A DNA stretch of 32,922 bases from Azonexus sp. (GCA_030824535.1 JAVBXO010000094.1:1-32922), one strand, 5' to 3'. Shown: positions 1-7,893, counted from the stretch's first letter. Numbers and translations: made by a program. The notes: a model not told the origin generated them from the sequence alone.

Positions 1-792
1 GCCGGTATATTGCGTCGACGGATACCACAGGATGGCCGTCCCGGTTGCCGGATCGATATAGGCCAGGTTATAGGTATACAAGGTGTAATCCGTGGTGCTG
101 ACCTGGACACCGACCGTTGCATCCAAACCGGTTGAACTGCCGCTGGTGTATTGGAACTTGAAACTGCTATTGCCGCCGCTGGTCGGCGTTTCGTAGAGCA
201 GAACCTGGAAGTTGTAGCGGGTCGTCTGCCCATAGAGTTTGACGTTGACCCACGAGATGACCAGACGCCGGTTGGGCGCCGTTCCCAGCAATTCATACTG
301 CACCGAGGCGCCAATCGTGCCGTCAGCGGTACCGGCCACGTTATCGTTCCAGTACGGCATGATCATGTTGGCCGGCTGCGAGCCTGGACAACTCCCGCCA
401 TAAGCGCCCGGTGCTGCCGCCGGCAAAGTGGTGTTGTCGTAAGTCCGCCAGAAACCGGAATTATCGGTGCCAAAAACAATCACCCCATTCGAATAAATCC
501 GCGCCCCGGTCCGCACTACGCCGGCAAAGGTGAAAGTAAAGTCATTGGCCGGCGTCGTCGCGGCAGCAAAGCTGATGTCCGCATAATCATCGTCGCCATT
601 CGGGTAACCGGAACAGGCTGCGGCAGTCGTGGTATGCCAGGTCAGCGTCTGTGCCGCGCCGGACGGTGTGTCGTAACTGAAGGTGTCGGCACGGTAGGAA
701 TACGTCTGGGCCAGCGCCACTTGCGCAAGGGCCCACAGCATCAGAAATGCCAGCGCCTTGGCGCCCCCCGTCCAGTCGAGTAGTCGTTTCAT
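1..792 (-). CDS. mshQ: MSHA biogenesis protein MshQ-like, N-terminal part (cut by window edge)
   Basis: The minus strand is open from the ATG at 792 to base 1 without a stop, giving 264 codons. The ORF track missed it because it runs off the window. It begins with a good signal peptide (MKRLLDWTGG, then a hydrophobic stretch ending ALA before QTYSYR), so the product is exported. The mature part is rich in Thr, Gly, Tyr and Asn, with motifs such as GDDDYADISF, IYSNGVIVFG and NMIMPYWND, resembling the beta-rich N-terminal domain of MshQ and nidogen-like pilus-associated proteins. It starts 8 bases after the mshP stop and is last in the conserved order mshE-G-F-B-A-C-D-O-P-Q, which is the main support for the name. 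MshQ is normally very long and probably extends well beyond this window. Family assignment is by context and composition, and its biochemical role is not established. Confidence 0.72.
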   Translation of the reverse strand, partial: MKRLLDWTGGAKALAFLMLWALAQVALAQTYSYRADTFSYDTPSGAAQTLTWHTTTAAACSGYPNGDDDYADISFAAATTPANDFTFTFAGVVRTGARIYSNGVIVFGTDNSGFWRTYDNTTLPAAAPGAYGGSCPGSQPANMIMPYWNDNVAGTADGTIGASVQYELLGTAPNRRLVISWVNVKLYGQTTRYNFQVLLYETPTSGGNSSFKFQYTSGSSTGLDATVGVQVSTTDYTLYTYNLAYIDPATGTAILWYPSTQYTG

Positions 793-800
793 GGCCTCTC

Positions 801-1292
801 CTAGCAATCGTATGGCGGCGTGGTGATCGAGGCATCCCGGCATTTTTCCAGCGTCACCTCGATCTGACGCTCGGGCACCGGCACCTTGGGGCTGGTCGCA
901 ACCGCCAGCGAAACGATGCGGAAAATCCGGATGTTTCTACTACCTTCGCTGTAATGCCCACTCCCCGGATAAGCAGTACAGCTGACGGTGACCGTGTACC
1001 CGGGAATGCTTGGCCCTCCGACCGCCGGACAGTTGATCAAGTCAACATTGCTGAAGGTATCGGCATTGGGGTCGAGTTGATACATCCCCCACTCGGCACC
1101 CGCCCGCGCCGCCTGATAGGCACGTGCCCCCCCGACATCGGACGCCAGGTTGGCACTCGTCACTGACGTCAGGCTCACCATGAAAGCCGCCAGACCCGCC
1201 ATCAACAACAGCAGGAAGATCGCGGTAATCACCGATACCCCGCGCTGCTGCCCCGGGCTTCTCGCAGCAAGGACTGAAAAATGCTCGCTCAT
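801..1292 (-). CDS. mshP: MSHA biogenesis protein MshP
   Basis: This 163-residue protein has a short polar N terminus, then GVSVITAIFLLLLMAGLAAF, a single transmembrane helix of the type used by pseudopilins. The helix lacks the canonical GFTLIE site, as is usual for MshP. The stretch SANLASDVGGARAYQAARAG after the helix is the PilX/MshP-like helical region. The ATG at 1292 overlaps the mshO stop in an ATGA arrangement, indicating translational coupling. It probably serves as an accessory or minor component that helps start or modulate MSHA pilus assembly in the inner membrane. The name follows from its place between mshO and mshQ and its length. Confidence 0.75.
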   Translation of the reverse strand: MSEHFSVLAARSPGQQRGVSVITAIFLLLLMAGLAAFMVSLTSVTSANLASDVGGARAYQAARAGAEWGMYQLDPNADTFSNVDLINCPAVGGPSIPGYTVTVSCTAYPGSGHYSEGSRNIRIFRIVSLAVATSPKVPVPERQIEVTLEKCRDASITTPPYDC

Positions 1293-2161
1293 GGCGTATT
1301 CAGGACTTCAACCTGATGCAACAGGCTGACCGATTCACCATTGCGCGTCAGCGTCAGATTGAGTACCGCCATCCCGTTGCGCTGCAAAGCACCGGTCGCG
1401 GTAATGTAGCTAAAAGAACACGCCGAAACATTATTCACCAGCACCGCCGACTGCTCTACCGAACATGCCGCATGCACGCCCAACGCACCAAAGGCTGTCG
1501 GCTGGGGATTGGTAAAGTTGTAGCACCAATGGCGAGTCACCGTGCCGAGTTCGGGGTTCAGGGCATTGGCGGCACATTCGTAAGTCACCGGCCCGCCAAC
1601 AATGTGGAAGCGTTTTTGCGGTGACGCCAACGGAAACTGGGCGCCACTGAAAGTTATCGCGCTCAGCCCCCCACCAGCAGTGGCTGCCCGGCGACTATCG
1701 CCAGCATAGACATCCGAAATCCCCGGCCCCAGGTTGTAAATCACCAGTTGATCACCGTTGCCGATGGTCACCGTCGGGCCAAGAACATCAAAGCTGTTAT
1801 CGGCAATCGTCAAATCCAGCATATTGCCTTCGGCAACACCATCACCATCGGCATCACCGACATCGGCACGATAGCGCCCGGCATCCTTGATCGGTACAAA
1901 CTCCAGAAAATTTCCGCTTTGCCGCACACTATTGGGCAAAGCCGCCTGCAACTCCCGGGCGACGCGGTGCAAGGCCGTATCCGCGCCATCCGCCAACTCG
2001 GCACGATCACTGACATCGAAATAGGCATCGATCTGGGCGCGACCAAACAAGCCAACCATGCTGATGAGAATTCCCGCAATAACAATCGAAATAATCATCT
2101 CGACCAGCGTAAATCCGCGGTCGACTGCTGAAAACAGGCGAAAATCAGTAGCGCGGCGCAT
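1289..2161 (-). CDS. mshO: MSHA minor pseudopilin MshO
   Basis: This 290-residue type IV pilin-like protein has a type III leader and prepilin peptidase site (DRG/FTLVEMIISIVIAG), with Glu at mature position 5. The following helix leads into DVSDRAELADGADTALHRVA, matching the PilW/MshO class of large minor pilins. The C-terminal half is beta-rich with several cysteines. It overlaps mshD by 17 bases and mshP by 4, so it is part of one transcript. Minor pilins of this class are thought to form a tip or priming complex for pilus assembly. The start at 2161 (MRRATDF) puts 16 residues before the cleavage Gly. Confidence 0.82.
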   Translation of the reverse strand: MRRATDFRLFSAVDRGFTLVEMIISIVIAGILISMVGLFGRAQIDAYFDVSDRAELADGADTALHRVARELQAALPNSVRQSGNFLEFVPIKDAGRYRADVGDADGDGVAEGNMLDLTIADNSFDVLGPTVTIGNGDQLVIYNLGPGISDVYAGDSRRAATAGGGLSAITFSGAQFPLASPQKRFHIVGGPVTYECAANALNPELGTVTRHWCYNFTNPQPTAFGALGVHAACSVEQSAVLVNNVSACSFSYITATGALQRNGMAVLNLTLTRNGESVSLLHQVEVLNTP

Positions 2162-2717
2162 AGCGAAAACGATAGCCGGTCAGGGCATAAGAATCCGTGC
2201 CGCGCGTCACCGTCACCGTCACACTGAGCGCCGCCGTATTATCGGCAAGACCGAAGGCCGTACCGGCATGGGCAACGGCAACCGCCGCGCTATAGCCCGT
2301 CATGACATTACCCCCCGCCACATCGCTGACATCACTCATGCTCCAACCAGCGTAATCGGCGACATTATCGAATACCGCGCCCACCCCGCCCGAGCGGGTT
2401 TCGCTAGCCGGCACCGGGCCGCTGCTGCTTTGGGGATTGACACAGCCTGCATAAGCAATCGCCGTTGTTGCGGCAGTGTCCTCCGGATCACACCAGCTGA
2501 ACGACTGGTGCAGTACCTCACCAAGAATTGATTCGGCTATCGCCATCAACTGCTTGGTTTGCATCGGGTCCGCACTGCGGCGTATCATCGGATTCAGGAC
2601 CGACACCAGTCCGATTACGCCGACGCTGACAATGACAATAAACATGATCTGCTCGACCAGCGTGACGCCGCGCTGGGCTACCCGGCGCAAACCGGATGGC
2701 GGCCAATCAATGGACAT
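2145..2717 (-). CDS. mshD: MSHA minor pseudopilin MshD
   Basis: This 190-residue minor pilin has the prepilin cleavage motif QRG/VTLVEQIMFIVIVSVGVI. Phe+1 is replaced by Val, as is common in the MshD/PilV class, and Glu+5 is retained. It is followed by PMIRRSADPMQTKQLMAIAE, a recognisable MshD-family segment. Cysteines in FSWCDPED and AYAGCVNPQ could form a surface disulfide. The start overlaps the end of mshC by 11 bases and the end overlaps mshO by 17, a pattern of tight coupling. Its likely role is in the minor-pilin complex at the pilus tip. Confidence 0.82.
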   Translation of the reverse strand: MSIDWPPSGLRRVAQRGVTLVEQIMFIVIVSVGVIGLVSVLNPMIRRSADPMQTKQLMAIAESILGEVLHQSFSWCDPEDTAATTAIAYAGCVNPQSSSGPVPASETRSGGVGAVFDNVADYAGWSMSDVSDVAGGNVMTGYSAAVAVAHAGTAFGLADNTAALSVTVTVTRGTDSYALTGYRFRYAPRY

Positions 2718-3156
2718 AGCCGGTCTCCGCAGCCACCGTAATCGCCAAAGCGGCCGGCAAATCAGTAAAGCTCAGCGTCGCAGCGCCTGTCAGCGGACTG
2801 CCCGCCGCATTAAAAATGATATCGGCCGGCACGCTTGAAAATGTCGCCGAGCCTCTGGCTGTGACTTGCATCGCATTGCCATCAGGTCCGGCCAGCGCCG
2901 AACCAACGGCACAATTGCTCGCACCGAAGGCCGTCGAAATGCTGACTACAGCGGTCGTCCCAGTGAAAGTCACACAGGTCGTCCGGTGCGCCGCAATCGC
3001 TGATTTCTGGGCGTAGCGCAAGGCGGACATCACTGAATCGCGGAAGCCGCGTTCGTCGAGACCTGAACTTCCACTCCACCGCGGTAAAACAGCGACCAAC
3101 AATATTCCGATAATCAGAATGATCACAACGAGTTCAACCAGCGTAAAACCTGCCAT
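2707..3156 (-). CDS. mshC: MSHA minor pseudopilin MshC
   Basis: I start this at the ATG at 3156 (MAGFTLVELVVIILIIGILL), which leaves a very short leader, MAG/F, before the prepilin peptidase site. The track ORF begins 33 codons upstream at a TTG and would translate through a strong hairpin. Neither start has a convincing Shine-Dalgarno sequence. The mature part (FRDSVMSALRYAQKSAIAAHR) is the GspH/FimT-type minor pilin pattern, and Cys pairs (TTCVTF, SNCAVG) are present. It is the first gene after the hairpin downstream of mshA and is coupled to mshD by an 11-base overlap. Confidence 0.8.
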   Translation of the reverse strand: MAGFTLVELVVIILIIGILLVAVLPRWSGSSGLDERGFRDSVMSALRYAQKSAIAAHRTTCVTFTGTTAVVSISTAFGASNCAVGSALAGPDGNAMQVTARGSATFSSVPADIIFNAAGSPLTGAATLSFTDLPAALAITVAAETGYVH

Positions 3157-3163
3157 GCGTGCG

Positions 3164-3214
3164 CCGAAAGGCAGTAACCCGCCTTTCGGCGGGTTACTGG
3201 CCGTTTTATACGGC
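3164..3214 (-). promoter_or_regulatory. Tandem stem-loops between mshA and mshC with an alternative fold
   Basis: Bases 3172-3183 and 3188-3199 are perfect 12-bp inverted repeats. In the minus-strand RNA this is a stem CAGTAACCCGCC capped by a GAAA tetraloop. The loop-side bases CCGAAAGGC (3181-3189) can alternatively pair with GCCTTTCGG (3164-3172) just downstream, giving a competing 9-bp stem nearer the mshC start. A smaller hairpin, GCCGT/ACGGC (3200-3214), lies just 5'. No U-tract follows on the minus strand, so it is not a textbook terminator. It could stabilise the 3' end of the mshA message, attenuate mshC-Q, or gate mshC translation. Confidence 0.6.
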
Positions 3215-3308
3215 ACGAAGGTTCTATGATTACCAGACGACACTAATGGCGACAAACGTCATAGTTAATCATTAAAGGAAGCACATACAGAACCGACACT
3301 AGTTTTGC

Positions 3309-3716
3309 TTATCGCGTACAGATGATCGTTGCCGTCGCATCCGTCGAACCACTGACAGCTGGATTGGCAGTAACAGTACAAGAAGCGGTAATAGCAGCAC
3401 CTGAACAATCCGCCGTCCCGGTAACACTCACCGTTCCGGGCACGCCACTTTGCAGCAGCAGAGCAGCCGTTGCCGCACAAGTCTGGCTGGTCGTCAGTGC
3501 AGTGCACTTCGGACCAGCAAAATTGTTGGCAGCACAGGCACCGTAATTAATAGCTGACGAGGAAGAAATGGCCCCGGCCACGCCAGAATTAGCTGCAGTT
3601 GCAGCTTCTGAACGCAGATCGACAAACTTCGGCAATGCCGTCGCCGCCAAAATACCGAGAATGACAATCACCACGACCAATTCAATCAGGGTAAAACCTT
3701 TTTGCACTGCTTTCAT
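3309..3716 (-). CDS. mshA: MSHA-type pilin, probably the major subunit (cysteine-rich)
   Basis: This 135-residue type IVa pilin has a short leader, the site [17 protein letters not shown] with Glu+5, and the expected ALPKFVDL at the end of the N-terminal helix. The C-terminal domain is small and rich in Ala, Thr and Ser. It carries six cysteines, more than the single C-terminal disulfide of most type IV pilins. A strong ribosome binding site (AAGAGGAG, 8 bases before the ATG) and the stabilising-type hairpin downstream fit high expression of a major subunit. It lies 27 bases after the preceding pilin gene. The mshA name is positional (E-G-F-B-A-C order). The upstream pilin resembles classical MshA at least as closely, so the two roles could be swapped. 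Confidence 0.75.
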   Translation of the reverse strand: MKAVQKGFTLIELVVVIVILGILAATALPKFVDLRSEAATAANSGVAGAISSSSAINYGACAANNFAGPKCTALTTSQTCAATAALLLQSGVPGTVSVTGTADCSGAAITASCTVTANPAVSGSTDATATIICTR

Positions 3717-3743
3717 GTTCGACTCCTCTTAGAAATTAAAAAT

Positions 3744-4316
3744 TCAACACCCGGACGTATTCAGGGAACTTACGCTTGCGGCCGAATTAGGTGAACCTGC
3801 CTGAGTATAAGTGAAGAAGCAAGCGCTTGCATCCGTTGCTCCCACAACCCCAAACCTGGCGATGTTGCCGGTCACAGAATAAGTGTAGCCTTCAGTCTCC
3901 AGTTCCGCCTGACTGGGGTTGAATACCCCCGTCAGACCGGCGACCGACAGTATTCCGGGATTCCCGCCCAAGGCGCTGGCCAGCGGGTAGCCATAAGCCA
4001 TGTAAATCAAGCCGCTCTCGGTGCACACCGTGCCGCTACTAGCATTCTTGTTGTCAGCTATCCCGCCTCCGGCGCAGTTATTGGCATCAGCGACACCGCC
4101 CCGCGCCAGGGTCGTCGCATGCACCAGCGCAGCTGACGCCGACACGCTGCCGCGCGCGGCCTGCAACTTGGCAACGCGGGCATCGCGCTGCAGATCGATA
4201 AAGCGGGGGAGCGCCACCGCCGCCAGGATGCCCAAAATGATGGTCACCACCACCAGCTCGATGAGCGTGAAGCCTTGCTCGCGCCTAGCGCCGGGAAAAG
4301 CATGTCGGCAGTTCAT
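3744..4316 (-). CDS. mshB: MSHA-type pilin, MshB/MshA family
   Basis: This 190-residue pilin has the cleavage site [17 protein letters not shown]. It is followed by [20 protein letters not shown] and a helical stretch [13 protein letters not shown], a pattern close to the MshA pilins of Vibrio and Shewanella. Four cysteines lie in the globular part (NNC, TVC, SAC and the terminal SGC), enough for two disulfides. The ATG at 4316 is preceded by AAAGG. By position, after mshF and before the second pilin, it corresponds to mshB, but by sequence it may be a structural subunit. It lies in the inner membrane before assembly into the fibre. Confidence 0.75.
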   Translation of the reverse strand: MNCRHAFPGARREQGFTLIELVVVTIILGILAAVALPRFIDLQRDARVAKLQAARGSVSASAALVHATTLARGGVADANNCAGGGIADNKNASSGTVCTESGLIYMAYGYPLASALGGNPGILSVAGLTGVFNPSQAELETEGYTYSVTGNIARFGVVGATDASACFFTYTQAGSPNSAASVSSLNTSGC

Positions 4317-4385
4317 ATTTACCTTTGCGCTATCAGGGTTTTGATTCTAGCCATATGGCCCCTCTTACTCAACTACCGATAAGTT

Positions 4386-4817
4386 TCAAGGTCCGGTTTC
4401 CTTGCCCACACGCAGCAAACCGATACCGGCAGGAATGCCTCGTCCGCCAGCCAGGCCAGCCTGGCGGCTGAGCCGGAAGCGGGCAAGGTGCCCATCACGG
4501 AAAATGTAGATCAATTCCCTGGCCCCCTTGTCGAAATACCAGCAGCCGTTTTCTTGCGGCGGAAAATCAAACGCCCCGCGATACTCGGCCGGACGATCAG
4601 CAATCCAGTCCATCGGGTTGTCACTCTGCGGAAAACTGCCGCCAAAGGTTTCCCGATGTACCGCCACCTCCAGCAACTGCGCCCGTATCCCCATGACCTC
4701 CACCTGCATCCTGGCCTCTTCGGCATCGCCTTGCGCCCGGGACAGAATACGCAAGCCCGAATAGGCCAGTACGGCGATGATGATCACAACGATGGAAAAC
4801 TCATAGAGGCGGCGCAT
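4386..4817 (-). CDS. mshF: MshF-like degenerate pilin protein
   Basis: I use the ATG at 4817 (MRRLYEFSIVVIIIAVLAYS), 7 bases after the mshG stop, rather than the TTG at 4850 used by the track, which would overlap mshG. The N-terminal hydrophobic helix resembles a pilin helix, including YEFS where a cleavage site would be, but no Gly-Phe-Thr-Leu prepilin peptidase site is visible. It may therefore be a retained bitopic membrane protein. The soluble part contains FPQSDNPMDWIADRPAEYRG and NGCWYFDKGARELIYIFRDG. The product is 143 residues. The mshF name comes from its place between mshG and mshB. Family sequence similarity is weak in general, so confidence is moderate. Confidence 0.62.
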   Translation of the reverse strand: MRRLYEFSIVVIIIAVLAYSGLRILSRAQGDAEEARMQVEVMGIRAQLLEVAVHRETFGGSFPQSDNPMDWIADRPAEYRGAFDFPPQENGCWYFDKGARELIYIFRDGHLARFRLSRQAGLAGGRGIPAGIGLLRVGKETGP

Positions 4818-4824
4818 CCCGGGC

Positions 4825-6054
4825 CTAGCGTTTGAGTGCAACCTTGCCAAGATCCCACATCGGCAGGAAGATGCCCAGCGCCAGGATCAGCACCATCACT
4901 CCCAGACAGACGATCAGGATAGGTTCGATCTGTTGCCCCAGGGTCTTCAGCTCGTATTCGACTTCGCGCTGATACATCTGACCGACCTCGTCCATCATGT
5001 CGTCGAGCGCGCCGGACTCCTCGCCCACGGCAATCATCTGCAAGACGACCGGCGAGAAAAATGCCGTCGCAATCGCTGCTCGCAGCACGCTTTCACCGCG
5101 CTCAACGGTATCGCGCATGCTGTCTATCCTGGCCGAGACGTAGCTGTTATCAACGGTTTGCGCGGCATTGCTCAGTCCCTGCATGAGCGGCACGCCACTG
5201 CGGGCACTCAGCGCAAAGCTGCGGGCAAAACGCGCCATGGCGGCTTTATGGATGATTTTCCCGGCAATCGGAATGCGCAAGGTCATGGTCTCCCATTGGA
5301 TGCGCCCAATGCGCGTCGCGGTCCAGCCGCGAAAAACCAGAATCGCGGCGACCAGCCCGAGCAGCATGACCCACCACCAATCGGTCATGAAATGCGAGAA
5401 GCCAAGAAGGATGCGCGTCATCAAGGGCAACTGGGCACCGAAGCCTTCGAAGACCTTGGCAAAGGCCGGAATGACAAAAATATTGACGACGACGATGGCG
5501 GCGGCCATCGCCAGCACGACAAACATTGGGTAGCGCAGGGCCGACTTCACCTGGTCACGCATATAGCGGTCAAATTCCAGGTGGTCGAAAAGACGCAGGA
5601 ATATTTCGTCCAGCAAGCCGGTGGACTCGCCAACACGCACCATGGAAATGTAGAAAGGTCCGAAAACCTTGGGATGGCGCGCCAGCGATACGGACAGTTC
5701 CCGGCCGCCCTCCAGGCTTTCACGAACGTCACGAATGACATCCCGCATCGCCGGATTGGTCGCCGACTCCTGCAAGCCGGCCAGGGCACGCATGATCGGC
5801 ACGCCGGCCTTGAGCAAGGTGTACATCTGCCGGGAAAAAAGCAGGACATCGAGGTGCTGGACACGGGGCCTGAAAAAACTCATGACATCAAAATCATCAC
5901 TTTTGCCTGTCTTGGCCTTGCCTGGCACGATGGACAGCGGCGTAATCCCACGCGCCACCAGCTGATCAGCTATCTGCCCCGAACTCTCCCCTTCAAGCAC
6001 GCCTTCAAGCAGCTTGCCGCCGGTATCACGTCCTTTGTAGGCGAAGGTCGGCAA
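4825..6054 (-). CDS. mshG: MSHA inner-membrane platform protein MshG (PilC/GspF family)
   Basis: This 409-residue polytopic membrane protein has the canonical opening PTFAYKGRDTGGKLLEGVLE and two T2SSF/GspF domains, at roughly residues 68-191 and 270-395. Each starts with a FxRQMYTLLKAGVP- or FARSFALSARSGVP-like segment, and hydrophobic helices lie near 165-195, 215-235 and 375-400. It anchors the pilus machine in the inner membrane and couples the MshE motor to pilin polymerisation. The start is a TTG at 6054. It is five bases after the mshE stop, has GAGGAA upstream, and gives the standard N terminus. Length and order fit the family. Confidence 0.92.
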   Translation of the reverse strand: MPTFAYKGRDTGGKLLEGVLEGESSGQIADQLVARGITPLSIVPGKAKTGKSDDFDVMSFFRPRVQHLDVLLFSRQMYTLLKAGVPIMRALAGLQESATNPAMRDVIRDVRESLEGGRELSVSLARHPKVFGPFYISMVRVGESTGLLDEIFLRLFDHLEFDRYMRDQVKSALRYPMFVVLAMAAAIVVVNIFVIPAFAKVFEGFGAQLPLMTRILLGFSHFMTDWWWVMLLGLVAAILVFRGWTATRIGRIQWETMTLRIPIAGKIIHKAAMARFARSFALSARSGVPLMQGLSNAAQTVDNSYVSARIDSMRDTVERGESVLRAAIATAFFSPVVLQMIAVGEESGALDDMMDEVGQMYQREVEYELKTLGQQIEPILIVCLGVMVLILALGIFLPMWDLGKVALKR

Positions 6055-6059
6055 GAAAA

Positions 6060-7769
6060 TTATTCCTCGTACTGGTTGCTGATGCGCATCGCCTCGGCGA
6101 TGGTGGTCCGGCCCGTGACGACCAGGCGAACGGCATCGTGGCGCAGCGTTTCACCGGCCATCTGGGCGCGGGCAACCGTCATGAACTCGCCGAGATCCTC
6201 GTGATTAAGCGCCTGAACCACTTCCTCGCTCATATCCAGAAATTCATAAACCCCGCTACGCCCCAGGTAACCGGTATTGCCACAATGCACGCAACCGCGA
6301 CCGCGACGATAGGCGTGGGCATCGATCTGATCGCCGAGTTCGTAACGCAGCCATTCATGTTCGCCCGGCGTCGGCTTATAGGCTTCGCTGCAATTATTGC
6401 AAATCACCCGCACCAGCCGCTGCGCCAGGACCATGTTGACTGACAGCGCGACCATGTAGCGCGGCACGCCCATGTCGAGCAAGCGAATCGGCGTTGAAAC
6501 CGCATCGTTGGTGTGCAGGGTGGACAGCACCAGGTGACCCGTCATGGCGGCGCGCATGCCGATTTCCGAGGTTTCCTGGTCGCGCATTTCACCGATCAGC
6601 ACGATGTCCGGATCCTGCCGGAGCACGGTGCGCAAGACGCGGGTGAAGGAGAGATCAATCTTTTCATGAACCTGTACCTGGTTCAGGCCGGGCAGCCGGT
6701 ATTCGACCGGATCTTCAACGGTGATGATCTTCTTTTCCGAGCTGTTCAGCTCATTGAGTGCGGCATACAGGGTGGTCGTCTTGCCCGAACCGGTCGGACC
6801 GGTCACCAGCACCATGCCGCTGGGCCGCTTCAAGGCATGGCGGAAACGCTCCAGCACCCGCGTCGGCATGCCGACCATGTCCAGCCCCAGCAGGCCGGTA
6901 TCCTGGTTGAGCAGGCGCATCACCACGGATTCGCCATACTGGGTAGGCAAGGTGGAAATCCGCACATCCACCGGGTTGCCGCGCACCTTGATGTTGAAGC
7001 GACCGTCCTGCGGCAAACGCTTTTCGGAAATATCGAGTCCGGACATCAGCTTCAGACGCAGCGCAACGGCCGGCGAAACCTTGGCATCGGCTTCCGTTTG
7101 AATGTGCAGCACGCCGTCAATGCGGAAACGGATGCGCAGCAATTTTTCCAGCGGTTCGAAGTGAATGTCGGAAGCGCGCAAGCGCATGGCTTCCTCGAAC
7201 ACCGTCTGCAACAGCTTGACGACCGGGGCATCGTCCGCCCCCGGGGTCAGCCCAAGCAGATCGCCGAACTCGACCGACACGTTGCCCAGTTCTGCGGTCA
7301 ACTCCTTGGCCAAGCCGGAAATTTGCTCGGTCCGGTTATAAATGCGATCAACCAGCGCCATCAACTGGCTCTCGGTGACCACCGCCAGCTGAATATCCCG
7401 CCGGATAATGCGGCTTATTTCGTCGTAGGCCTGTAGATCAGTCGGATCGGATGTCCCGACCTGCAGACTACCGTCCGGCAGCTGATCTAGAATCAGCGCC
7501 CGGAAGCGGCGGGCCGGCGCTTCCGGCAGCAGCCTGATCAAATCAGGCTGGGGGGTAAAACTCTTGAGATCAACATAAGGAATGCGCAACTGGCGAGCCA
7601 GTGCCTGCGAAATACCTTCCTCGGTGACATAGCCGCTTTCGACGAAGACCCGCCCCAGTTTGCGTCCGGTACGCTTCTGTTCGTTGAGCGCAATTTTCAG
7701 CTGTTCTTCGGTCAGCAGACCCTGTTGAATCAGCAGATCGCCAAGGCGGACTTTTTGCGGGGGGGGCAT
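6060..7769 (-). CDS. mshE: MSHA pilus assembly ATPase MshE with c-di-GMP-binding N domain
   Basis: I start at the ATG at 7769 (MPPPQKVRLGD), with GGAG six bases upstream. The track's TTG adds four residues. The 569-residue protein has two tandem MshEN motifs, RLGDLLIQQGLLTEEQL (about residues 8-31) and KLGRVFVESGYVTEEGI (about 37-60). This motif is known from MshE to bind cyclic di-GMP. The motor domain follows: Walker A GPTGSGKTT near 324, Asp-box EDPVEYRLPG, Walker B DIVLIGEMRD, His-box STLHTND, and a tetracysteine zinc site CNNC...CVHC (about 457-496). It powers MSHA pilus extension at the cytoplasmic face of MshG. It is the first msh gene here. Confidence 0.93.
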   Translation of the reverse strand: MPPPQKVRLGDLLIQQGLLTEEQLKIALNEQKRTGRKLGRVFVESGYVTEEGISQALARQLRIPYVDLKSFTPQPDLIRLLPEAPARRFRALILDQLPDGSLQVGTSDPTDLQAYDEISRIIRRDIQLAVVTESQLMALVDRIYNRTEQISGLAKELTAELGNVSVEFGDLLGLTPGADDAPVVKLLQTVFEEAMRLRASDIHFEPLEKLLRIRFRIDGVLHIQTEADAKVSPAVALRLKLMSGLDISEKRLPQDGRFNIKVRGNPVDVRISTLPTQYGESVVMRLLNQDTGLLGLDMVGMPTRVLERFRHALKRPSGMVLVTGPTGSGKTTTLYAALNELNSSEKKIITVEDPVEYRLPGLNQVQVHEKIDLSFTRVLRTVLRQDPDIVLIGEMRDQETSEIGMRAAMTGHLVLSTLHTNDAVSTPIRLLDMGVPRYMVALSVNMVLAQRLVRVICNNCSEAYKPTPGEHEWLRYELGDQIDAHAYRRGRGCVHCGNTGYLGRSGVYEFLDMSEEVVQALNHEDLGEFMTVARAQMAGETLRHDAVRLVVTGRTTIAEAMRISNQYEE

Positions 7770-7801
7770 CCCAAGCTCCAAAAAACCTTAAGAAAGCTTA
7801 T

Positions 7802-7818
7802 TAACAATATGATTGTTA
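7802..7818. promoter_or_regulatory. Dyad TAACAAT-N3-ATTGTTA upstream of mshE
   Basis: This is a perfect 7-bp hyphenated palindrome, 33-49 bases upstream of the mshE ATG. It lies in the only gap before the msh cluster, where a promoter is expected. AT-rich sequence (TTAATAAG on the minus strand) adjoins it. It has the symmetry and size of a dimeric regulator site, but no regulator is identified. Confidence 0.4.
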
Positions 7819-7846
7819 CGTGAATTTCCGACAGTAGCCGTTTTTT

Positions 7847-7872
7847 GTCTGGTCGACAAGCGTCGACCAGAC
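7847..7872. repeat. Perfect 11-bp inverted repeat between rhlE and mshE
   Basis: The arms GTCTGGTCGAC and GTCGACCAGAC are separated by four bases (AAGC). It lies 22 bases after the end of rhlE, where a terminator is expected. However, the run of T residues is on the 5' side of the plus strand, so the minus-strand RNA has AAAAAA rather than U's after the stem. It may act as a factor-dependent terminator, an RNA 3'-end protector, or an operator. Confidence 0.5.
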
Positions 7873-7893
7873 TAGCCCTTCATCAAACGAAAA

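Noticed and set aside
4933-6204. A 423-residue plus-strand ORF opposite mshG and mshE
   Set aside because: It is antisense to two well supported genes, its composition is His, Arg and Gln rich as expected of a GC-biased shadow frame, and it has no domain motif.
7847-7872. Rho-independent terminator of rhlE
   Set aside because: The stem is strong, but the T-run is on the wrong side for the minus-strand transcript, so I list it only as an inverted repeat.
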